Positions 1-10,476 of a stretch of 64,000 nt of DNA are shown here, in pieces. The stretch is from Arbacia lixula (taxonomy: Eukaryota > Echinodermata > Echinoidea > Arbacioida > Arbaciidae), in assembly GCA_963669155.1 (NCBI GenBank), contig OZ022589.1, positions 22,431,042 through 22,495,041 of the forward strand. The letters run 5' to 3'. The notes under the pieces are model-generated. The model did not search any database, had not been told where the DNA came from, and saw only the letters and a list, made by a program, of their open reading frames with translations. A program made the translations under genes and the position numbers. How positions within the stretch are numbered: the first letter of the stretch is position 1; every line of letters begins with the position of its first letter.

Positions 1-215
1 ATTAAGAAACATATAATCTCAATCCCTGGGCAAAAAAATCCTGATCAGTATGCTTACAGAAGACACCAGCAAAAGATCTCGCGAGCATGTCGAATTCCTT
101 CATAATCTAGGTGCAGCAAAATCTGCGCGTGAGATTTCGCGAGACGAAAAATAAAACGCTCACTATTTCTATAGAACGAGCGAGCGCTGCCGATTGACTT
201 CTCGCAGTTATACGG
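1..215 (-). repeat. Dispersed repeat, copy 1 of 3
   Basis: This segment is nearly the reverse complement of 18,385-18,585, and a third, more diverged copy lies at 21,405-21,605. The shared core includes tctcgcgaaatctcacgcg and the tail near the tgcttacagaagacaccagc stretch. Small open frames in it recur with the repeat and are not treated as genes. It is probably part of a transposable element cut by the window edge. Confidence 0.7.
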
Positions 216-699
216 AACTCGTGTGAAGCATTGTGGGGGATTAACCCCCGGCGAGATTGTACGGCGAGCAACTTTTCCTTCAGCCTTTTGGAACACTGGT
301 TATATTTTGCTAGTTCCTGACTGGTATAGATCGTAGAATATTACATTTTGGGTACTTTTTACTAGAAAGAGGGTTTCGTGAGACTGTGAAGCAATTATTT
401 CGGTGAATCATGTATAAAGAACTTAATTCTCAAGATGTTTTGTAACCGAGTAACAATACACATTTTCCTCTGATAAATCTCTTAGATTTGCAAGTATTTC
501 TAGAATTCACCTAAGAATTTTCCTTAGGCAAATGAAATTTCATAATTTTATCTCCATAACCACGAGGATTTCATGGAATTGTGTCGTTTCTTTCCAGTGT
601 TATTCTATTGCAAATCCAGGTCTGTCAGTGTTTATTACATATGCAGCGACAAAAGTTTCGTACATACGACTTTTATAAATACGTGCGATTGTGAAGGCG

Positions 700-2110
700 C
701 TGCGGCTAGACTGTATCCTTCCATAACACATCCCTGGTCTAATCACGAAAGGGACATAATAATCCATTTCCGTAATTTATTCACAACTTTTTCATTAACT
801 GCCTAGTGACGCGCTGCTACATTCACCTGTACTTCGTGATTCAGTTTCATTGAATTGACGCATCTGAATGTATGAGGTGTTGCTACTCGGACAAACCTCG
901 GACACGCTTTGGGGTTACCATCAGCATTGCATTGTTTGATCGACGTGCATAAAATGTGCATACATTTGGAAAATGGTCTATTAGTATGTATCAGACACAG
1001 AGTTTGGCCAGCAGTATTGGACAACAACACGGCACATATCCAAACAGAACACAACAATGGCCATTGTGCATCACGCGTGTCAACTCACAACCTCTTTTCT
1101 ACCAGAAACATCATGAATAATTATTAATGACACTCTGAAGCCAGTTGCTAGTGGATGGACAGGTGTGATACACAATGGTCATCATTGTGTTCTGAATTGG
1201 TTATCAGATACACAAAACATTTTACTTCCAAATTTGTCCAGAAGTTAAAATTACATTTTTACAAGAATAAATAATTACGAAACCCGCTCCGAGAAAATGT
1301 GCCAACATTTGACTTCATGGCGTGTCAATTTCAGCTTTATTTGAGCTGTAACTTATTTCTTTTTATTTCTCAAAAGTGTCAAAAAGATTCTCACTCTCGT
1401 GCTCACTCCAGCTCTTACATTTCCCTGATTGAAGGAAGTAATAATCTTGAAACTGATGATTATAACTATGATGAGTAATCATGCTGCGCAAATACCGCAA
1501 AGTTGGCCTCAAAGTCCTATATTTGTGTTATAGCTGCATGGGTCGACACGATAGAAATCATTGTCATTTTTCATTTTCATTTGATATCATTAGTAGCCTA
1601 TGAATGTATGTGCTGAAAAGTTTTGCTAGATATAGGACGAAACATTTCAGCCATTGCATGAGTGTTTTCTTTTTATCATTTCATGAATCAAAATATGCTG
1701 GAAAATGCTCCATATGATGATATTAATGTATTAATATTAAAGTAAATCAGACTAATTTCTTATTTTCTTTCTCGAAGAGCCACCATTTGTGGCTATATAT
1801 AGTACCATTGTGCATCTTGGAGGCTGCCGTGTGCATTCCACATTGTATTTCAAGGAACGCCTTTCACACAATAGACAATTCTCGTTAAAAATTCAAATCT
1901 TATTTACATCGATCAAACAATACGTTGCTAATGGTAACCCCAAAGCTTGTCTGAGTTTTGTCCGAGAAGCAACAACTAATATACTCAGAGTGCGTTCCAT
2001 CCATTGAAACTAAATCACGAAATACAGGTGAAGTAAAAAAACAAACAAACGTGTCACTAGGCAGTTCGGGGAATATTGTGCACACTTAACGAAAACGGCT
2101 TTTTTTCCCC
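700..2110. repeat. Foldback element with inverted end modules
   Basis: Two related modules in opposite orientation, roughly 765-960 and 1,895-2,100, bound about 0.9 kb of AT-rich sequence. The module contains a caccTGTAcTTCGTGATTcag-type block and a ggttaccat block near a tgtttgatcga stretch. The same module recurs at 18,305-18,380, 20,465-20,580, 36,030-36,125, 63,480-63,680 and 63,915-64,000, so it is a common nonautonomous element. No transposase is visible. Element ends are approximate. Confidence 0.6.
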
Positions 2111-2639
2111 TTTGCATTATTACTCCTATTTTTGTATTTATGGAAGATCCGGCTAGAAATGCGGAACATTCATTGCAGATTACCTCCGTGTGGTTGCAAT
2201 GAAATGGTTGCTGTCAACATGCATAACACATGTTACTTAGGCCTACACACCCCGTTTCGACATCGTGGACATTGTCTATCGGGTAGGTGATCTGAAATTG
2301 CACGCTCATCGTTGATAGCTAGCCGCCGTTATGATGGCGGTGGCCGGCTAGCCAGTGCGTAGAATAGTTGTCAAACATTGTCCTGACAATGCGCTAACAG
2401 GCCATAATCCTGCATACACTTGCGGGTTGATCTTACCAACGCCGCTTTCTATACCATAGTCAAGGGGTCAAAGTTCCCTCTCGAAGAAATAAAGATTTCC
2501 CTTATCGATCGTTTATCAATAGCTACGATTAACTGCCTATTTCAAATGATAGGCCTGGTTTTATTGAAAAATATGTTATATCGGTATATATCATTTCAAG
2601 GACGGATCGGAAATCATTAATAGTTAAGTAAATCAGCAA

Positions 2640-3620
2640 TTTGCTTAAATCGGCGCGGATTGTAATAGTTACGGTAAAGGGACAGTCTATTTACATGAAG
2701 TTACAATTAGTTAGCAGTTTCTTAATAATAATAATCAATTCTTAGAGATGCATAATACCATTCAAATAGTCTCTATGCGTGTGAAAGTAAAAATTGATAA
2801 TGTGAGAATTTGAAAATAACTAATAATTATCAAACATATGCGTCTTTAGTCTTGATTTAAATTGATCGAAGTCTGTCAATTCTAATGCCTTGGGGGAGGT
2901 TATTCCATAATTTGGGTGCCGTATTTGCAAAGGCTCTATCACCGAATGTCTTAGATTTTACACATCGTCTCGATGATTCCCATACATCCACGTTTCTGTG
3001 ATAGCAACGATATCAAGTTTTCTCTCTATCATTACATCACAAAACATTCCCACTTTGTTATTGAGTGATCGTGCATTCCATAGACCGAAATTACAAGGTG
3101 CTGGTGGCGACACTGGTGAAACTGTACGTGAGGTCACGCCAACATCATGTCAAGTTGTAGAAGACTCGGCAAAAATACCAGTTTGTTTATGCTTTGGGGA
3201 AGGAGAGCGAACATAATCGGCGATATTTGCCCTTCCTGTACGTTTTTTTCCCACGCCGGGTTTTCTTCTTGTACGAGATCCCAAGGGAAGTGAGCGTTCT
3301 CCATAATGTAGGAGCCAATGATGACATGACCTTTTCAGATCAATCTCATATAGTTCATTTCTGCAATAGGTATAGGTAACATATCTTCCAGTGTCTGCGG
3401 TTGGCCTACTATCCTCTCCGCATGGTTCACCTGAAGGCCCTGGATTAGGATTGATGTCACCATCACAGAGAATTGAGGTTCGAAAACAAGCATTCGCATT
3501 AGGGTAGTAGTGAACAAAGCCTCTACATAGCTTGCTTGTAGGCTTTGAAGGCTGGTAATGTGTCAAATTGACAGACACTGTACTAGTAAAAGTGTATAGT
3601 GACATTCCCTGTTGAGACAA
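2640..3620 (-). pseudogene. Internally deleted non-LTR retrotransposon with 2A-like peptide
   Basis: Read on the minus strand, an open frame (3,620-3,150) carries GDINPNPGP at 3,461-3,435, matching the 2A-like pattern ending in NPGP. About 330 bases on, another frame reads LWNARSLNNK followed by KLDIVAITETW (about 3,090-2,970), the start of an APE-type endonuclease domain. After a stop near 2,965 it jumps to FGDRAFANTAPKLWNNLP (about 2,953-2,900), the C-terminal tail of CR1/L2-type reverse transcriptase ORFs, followed by a frameshift. The rest of the endonuclease and all the catalytic reverse transcriptase are missing. 2A-like sequences at the N terminus of such elements are known from sea urchin and amphioxus. 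The copy is dead; clade assignment is tentative. Confidence 0.75.
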
Positions 3621-3695
3621 CAGTATGTACTTCTATTCAGCAGGCACACGCCAAGAAGAAACACAAAGGTTGAACACCTGACTAACTCCATTACC

Positions 3696-3950
3696 TCAAA
3701 AAGCACCTTTGTAGCTATTCCAATAGAACACAAAGCTGTCTTGATTCAAGCTTGAGTGATCATCAAAAGGTGATGTCCATGAAGAGACTGCAACATGGCT
3801 GCACTTGATCCAAGTATATACAAGACATGCAGAAAAAGATAAGGTCCATATTATCAGAAGTACAAACAGACAGATCACTAAAAGTGTCCAGAGTGGTCTA
3901 GGGATCGTGCCAAGCACATTGGTGTAGTTTTGAAACAACGGACACGCCAA
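3696..3950 (-). other. Short open frame with one hydrophobic segment
   Basis: An 84-residue open frame starts with ATG and has one strongly hydrophobic stretch at about residues 19-45, rich in L, I, V and F, which would make a membrane segment. It lies directly upstream, on the same strand, of the retrotransposon remnant, so it may be its 5' region rather than a gene. No family was recognised and no promoter or splice signal supports it. Confidence 0.2.
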
Positions 3951-4119
3951 ATAATCAGCTAATCAAGGCAAAACTGAGGAGCAGATGTGAGGAGCTGCCC
4001 ATATGAACGCTCAACTCAACAAAAAAAAAAATGATGATGCGTTTCGTCAGAGGGCGCGTTGGGATTAGTTAATAGCTACATTGCAATGAAATCGGCAGTT
4101 TCCGTCAATCCCTTCAAAC

Positions 4120-4430
4120 GTTGAACATGCAAAATAAGTACATGTAGCTAACCACGGAACAAGGGCTAATACACCGGTTTACCAATGTAGTCAAATTTAT
4201 GGATGTTTCTTCCCTCGGGGCCTAGTAACGAGTTATTCCATTAACCTATACGTAGCAATGGTATTTCAGTACTTGGAATCCACTTTGCATACATAAATTG
4301 TTGCTATGTCGGGCAGACCTCGGGTAAGCTTTCCGGTTGTCAGGGGCAACCTTTGTCAAAGTGGTATGCATAAAATTTGAATATGTTACCAAACCGATCT
4401 ATTCAATTGATGCGTGTGTGCACTAACATA
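4120..4430 (+). repeat. Diverged copy of the dispersed module
   Basis: The segment carries the gttgctatgtcgggcagacc and ggtaagctttccggttgt blocks in the same order as the module at 765-960, followed by gcataaaatttgaatatg, which resembles its far end. It is an old copy with many substitutions. From 4,430 to 5,570 the sequence is AT-rich with no gene or clear repeat visible. Confidence 0.45.
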
Positions 4431-5615
4431 AACGTAAAATGTAAACAGAAAACGTCGTTCTTGGCAAAATAACAATGGGAGCTGCGCTCCGTTGACTAAA
4501 TCTATTGTCTAGACCATGCCTTTGCAAATCATGCATTATTCTTGGTCCTTGCTTGCACAGCTGAGCAGAGTGATGTGTTACATAAGCTTTGAAAAGCGCT
4601 AAACGCAAAACTGTACCTTGAACTGCATCTTTATTTCTTAGTGTTTATTACTGCATAGAAATGGGTAAAAATGATAGAATATGATGTATGTAGTGTCAGA
4701 AACATGAAACCTGTAAAAAAAACCCCGGAATTTTCACATTGCATTCTCGCTACGCACGGAAAGACGCGCGGAAATTTTTGAAATGCTAGAAATGGCTAGA
4801 AACATATGTAAAACAATTTCTAATTGATTTGGAGCATTTTAAAGATTTTGCGCGGCCTTGCACTAACGTAGAATGCGCGCGTCTTTATTCATTAAAATCA
4901 ATTGTCTTATCATTAACTTTATGCATGTAAATTGTATTTGCTATAGATGATAATATGTAACAGATTTTCTTTTTAATTGCTCGTAGATGATCGCAATTAC
5001 AAGTTCAGATATCTATACACGATGAAATTTTGATGAAACATGACATGTGCATTGTTGAGATATAGATGCCACAAAAAGTAGGTAGGGTGTATAGAATAAA
5101 AATAAATAAATAATAAAGAAAGAAAATTCTAACGAAATTAGAAGGTGATTTGTCGATTATGACAGACCACCTAAAAAGAATAAACCTCTATCAAAGACGA
5201 AAAAATAAAATAACACAAGAAATAACATGTTTCTTCCGATTTATTACGACATCAATTATTTTCTATTCATTTGTCTCATATTCAATCAACTGGTTTCATT
5301 CGGAACACTTTAGTATAGTAACATAAACGAGTCTGATGAATCAAATAGATGATCGTAAACATGAACAATCAAATATTGCAATGATTTTAGTGTTATGGTT
5401 AAACAAACCCATTAGCGACAAATGTGCTTGCTAATCTCATCTGATTAACTTACGAAATTCGAAAATGATATTAATTGAGCCATTGACGAGATATGTACCA
5501 ATGAACTGGACAGATCGAGAGGCGTAATGTACATAAGGTAGATTTTTTTGTATAAAAGCGCGCACGTATCATTTCAAACCAGCATTTTCATATTCCGCCA
5601 ACACCCCTGGAACCC

Positions 5616-5657
5616 CCGCCCCCCCCCCCAAAAAAAAAAAAAAAAAAAAAAAAAATT
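5616..5657 (+). repeat. Poly-C / poly-A tract
   Basis: About 12 C residues run into about 25 A residues. This is a low-complexity tract, possibly the A tail of an old retroposed sequence, though no body could be recognised upstream. Confidence 0.8.
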
Positions 5658-5689
5658 GAAACATTCAATGAGATATCAAATGCTAATGT

Positions 5690-6220
5690 TAAGTTTTATC
5701 ATGAACTGGTATTTTCAATTGAAATCAACTGGTACCAGGTTTTCAATTTTCATATCGAGACCACGCAATTGGATCAACTAGTGTCAACTGATCTAATGAT
5801 ATACCAGTTGGCCTAATTGGTTTCAACTAGAATCAACTGATTGGTAGACAAACCAGCAATGTCTTAATGGTTTCAGCTGGATACATCAGTATAGTTTATT
5901 TGTTTCGACTGGAGTCAACTGGTAGACAAACTGGTTTTCACTAGAGTCAACTGGAATCATCTGATATACTAGTTTGCTTTAACTGGTTTCAACTGGAATC
6001 AACTGACTTGACATAGTAACCAGTAACCAGTAACGCCTACCGGTTTACTGAAATCAACTTGTCTAATGATTTTACCAGTCAGGCCAAATGAATTCAACTG
6101 AAGCTGTCTGGTTTCTACGATGTTTACAAGTTGAGTTTACAATGTGTTTTCAACTGGTTCCAGTTGATTCCAGTGAAGGTCAGTTGAAAATCTGATTGAT
6201 TTCAACTGTTCTTCTTGACT
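5690..6220. repeat. Degenerate array dense in CAACTG / CAGTTG
   Basis: About 530 bases hold roughly 13 copies of CAACTG or its complement, mostly inside a loose unit like tttcaactggaatcaactg. Chance would give fewer than one. The spacing is irregular, so it looks like a decayed short tandem satellite. It ends about 170 bases beyond the 3' end of the minus-strand inositol kinase gene. The hexamer fits both an E-box (CANNTG) and a Myb core (YAACNG), but function is not shown. Confidence 0.7.
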
Positions 6221-6383
6221 TGTGAAGAGGCAAGATAACGTGTGACATGTGCATCAGAAAAGGTGGCATTCTTGCAGGCAAAAGCAGCAAACCGTCTCCA
6301 TGTGAAAGTAAAAACACTCTCTAGAAAGGCCGAGTACTAAATGAACGTCAATGTGACCTGAGAGCGGTCACCATCCCTGAGCA

Positions 6384-9300
6384 TTAGACAGGGCAAGATT
6401 TAGAACACGACGAAGCCAAATGGATACACCCGTTTTTGCAAGAAATTCCGTCCTTCCCCGTTGCCTCAATGGCGCGCAGAATATGCAACAGGTTTTGCAG
6501 TCCATAGATGTAGCCCTTATCAGGACCCTCGTTGCTCTCGGCGTACGACACGCTCACGAAGTCGATCATCTTCAAGGTCACGTGATAGTCCATGTGTGCA
6601 GACGACCCCCGCTTCCGCGCGGAGGGACACTTCTCCGTAGTTCGCGTATTCGCGTCGCGTTCTGCAATGTTGCCGCTGTTGCTGCGGAGCTCGTCATCGG
6701 AGGAGGAGGAGGATGACTCGGAGATGCTAGAGAAGTTCATCTGTAGCCCCTCGTAGATCAGCAGCAGGGAGCTACCGTAGAAGCGGTAGTGCGGCAGGCG
6801 GAGGATGATTTCGATGAGGCGGTGGAGCTTGCGACACAATGACGGAATGAGCTCAAAGCGGAATGTATGGCCGTTGTAGAGGAACTTGCACAGCGCCTCC
6901 TTGAGTCCATGTTCAGTCAGGCGTCGACCGTAGTACTTGTTACGGCATACGAAGCTTCCTCGATCTGCGTGGAATACCTGTGTGTAGAAATGAAGTGTAC
7001 TCATTCAGAGGGTAATAGAATGCTACTTAAATGTGTTGATTTAAGATTCAAGAATTTTTTTTTTAACACTTTATATGCCAAACAAATTGGTGTTTTATCA
7101 GATCTAGGCCTATCTCTAGCCAGTGCTTTCTGAACATTTTCAGGAAAGAAGTAAAACTATCCTTGATTACGTTTGAAACACCCTAGCTATTTCGAAGCGA
7201 CCATAGTCGACATTCAGAAATTATTGTCAGTGCGTAATGCATCGGTCAGTGGGCACTGCTGGCATGAACTCATGGCCAACAGGACGAGCAGCGGTCTCCG
7301 CTCTCTATAGACCATGTAGACTGCAGGAACCGGTAGGTTTGGGACTAGTCGTTAAAAACCATTATAATTATTCTTCTTAAAGTCAGTGTACGGTTCCTCT
7401 AATTGAGATATTGTGAGGAAAGTTCTTATATTTTATTTTTAAATTTTCCGTCGGACATACGCAATTTTATTTTTGTGGCATGCAATAAGGCAACCCTACC
7501 TGTAAAGTTTGAACATGATTAGTGTTTAGCATAATACACGGAGGAAGGTGAACGGACCTGCATTCCAGCGGTTCGAACCCCGACCGTAGCGGTAGTGGTT
7601 GCGGCAGCCTTGGTCACATGCACGCGCCTCTTCTCATCAGTCACGTGATCAGCGTAGGAGCGCGTCCCGATTTTCAGGTCGAGGATGCAGGGGAAGTAAT
7701 AGTGCCGTGTGCAGTTCTCCAGCACCATGAACTCTGAAGGGCGGTACAAGGTCAAGGAAAGTAACTGAAATCTCCATTATTGCTCGATAGGGGAATGTCA
7801 TCCAATGATATATCATATCAGCTAGTCAATTCAACTTGCCTGATAGCATCTGGGTTAAATCGTTGCAAAACTAGCATCCTCATCCGATAAACATTTGGAC
7901 ACAATATGAATAAGCATATTAATACGTCTCTCTCTGTTTTACACACACAAACACACACATACACACACACACACATACACACACATACACACGCACACAC
8001 ACATACACACACACACAAACACACACACATCCACATCCTTTAATCCTTACACACAGAGTCCCATATGATAACAAATTTCAAGGTGGCATGCAAGGATACT
8101 GTAGCAGGATGAGGCGTTTTCTGGCCGCCTCATCTTCGCTAGTTGCTGCAGCTGACAGTACATGCTCCAGGGGTTGCACCCAGCTCTCCGAACACCCGAA
8201 ACGCTCCGACTGGGATCCGACTGGTCCTCGAAGAGTTCCGAGTCCTCTTCGTCAGAGTTTACGTCAATGCACAAATTTCCCGAGTTTCGAACTCGAACCC
8301 TTTAGGATGAAACAACATTACCACCCATCAAAATTCAATAAGCATATCAAAGGGTTATCAACTGAAAAGATAGATTTAATAAATATCTTTTCAACAATAC
8401 ATGAGTCACAATATTCGGTGTGATGAGTTTGTGATATATAAAACTTCTCAATAACGTCAAAACTCCAGTCCGGCATGAAAATCATGATACGAGACGTACT
8501 TAACACTTTGCCTCTCTGAGCTAGTCAGTTCTTTTCAAATGCACTGAGAAGTCGAAGTGATCCATATCATTTATTTTCAGTCGATATATCTGTCGAACAT
8601 AGAAAAAAATGATCATTTATCTTCAAAGTCCACAAGCACTGCGTAGTTGATAAGTAAGCCTATACAGAAGAAAAAATATTTTTGCATAATAGTTGCCACG
8701 CCTCTCAAATCTTTATAAAGCTATACCGGAAGTATGATTTTGTGGGTCTAGGAATTCGACTATTCAATGGGCAAAAGGGTAAATTGGGGTATTTTTGTCT
8801 AATGTCAATAGCGAGAACTCTCCATCCCGCATTATGCTTTCGAGGAGAGTCGTACCGTAATATACCACGCAGCGACATCCGGGTTTTGTTTGCCGTCACG
8901 TCCGCTCTGGTGTCAATCACCAGTACATTAGACCGGAAGTGGACGTGACTACAAACAAAATCCAATTGTCGCTGCGTGGTGTATTACGGTACGACTCTCC
9001 TCGAAAGCATAATGCGGGATGGAGAGTTCTCGCTATCGGCAATGATGTCGGCAATCTGATGTGTTTGCGCCGTGCATTATGGAACGGCTTTCCGCTATAC
9101 GCGGTATGGATCACTGAGCCACGTCTAGTCAGGAATAAGAAACAAACTCACCAGCAGCATGCGCTCTTCCTCTCTTCCTTCTTACATGCCGCGCACCATG
9201 ATGACGACGACGACGACCGGTGTGAGGACGTGGATGATCCACGCCGCGATCTCCTATTCGAGCGGGATGTCGAGTGGCCTTTGTCACACCGTGAGTTTCC

Positions 9301-10378
9301 TGTCTGTAGAAAGTTACACGCCGCAACAGCGAAACTTAACAAAAGTAATATTTTTTTCAACTGTTATTGTCCACAGATAAAATGGTGCTTATTTCTCTCT
9401 GAACTATACATGTTATTTGTTTGTATTATATGTAAACAGTGTTGTGTTAAATGCCAAAGCAGGGCCCCCTGATAAAACAGTTTTCAACCACTGAAGGGGC
9501 TACCCTGGGTAAATACTATCAATAAAATGAAAAATAAAATAAAATGCAAATGTGTGGACAGTTTCATGAAGATTACGTGTTGACATGGCCTATACGTACA
9601 TTGACGTATAGTCTTCCGATGTATGGCATGCATTTAATCGAACCAGGCTTCGACCACACATAAACATACCAGTGGAATAGTTTACTGTACCGTATCAAGG
9701 GTAATTAAAATGAATGCTCTCGATCACTACAGTACAGGTCACCGCAGATGACAGCAGGACCCGGCCATTGAATTTGTGTAAAAAGATGACACCACATTAT
9801 TGTCTTATACCCCTACGACTGCAGAATCGGGACAACATCGGGACGTCAACTGCGATCTTAAGAGCCGCTTTTGTATTTTTGCCGAATTGGAAATAAACAA
9901 TAAACATTCAAGATTCAAGACTGTTCACAGCAATCTTGGCAAAATGTAGGCCTGTTCATTTTAAATGTCAACATGTACAAACTGACGGACCGTTTCCCGC
10001 CTTTCGTACGTTAATCTGTTAATGAGGCATTTACATGGCTTAGATTGCTGTTGTAAGCTACAATAATTTAAAATATAATTATGCAGTATAACTCATCAGC
10101 ACTCATACCTGGCGCCTTGATGGCAACGATGTCGACGATGATGACGATAATGACGACGAGGAGCTGGATCGGCGTTCGTTCTCCCGTGCGTCCCCGTCCG
10201 AATCCCAGTCGTCGCCGACTCCGTTCACGATGCAGCCACCGTTTTGTTTCTTGGCACCCTCGGGGCATGCCTTCATCGTTAGGATGCCGTCTTCCTTCTC
10301 CTCCAAGTACACGTCTACCTGACCTGGACGAGGGATGGACAGAGGGGTGGGAGAGTCAGAACAAGAGTGAGGAAGATG

Positions 10379-10476
<98 letters not shown>

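Noticed and set aside
7560-7580. ggttcgaacccc resembling a tRNA T-loop
   Set aside because: It lies just past the kinase exon 5 coding motif and no cloverleaf could be drawn around it.
8939-9472. 177-residue plus-strand open frame
   Set aside because: It crosses a foldback element and lies antisense to kinase exon 3, whose splice sites and phases fit the minus-strand gene.
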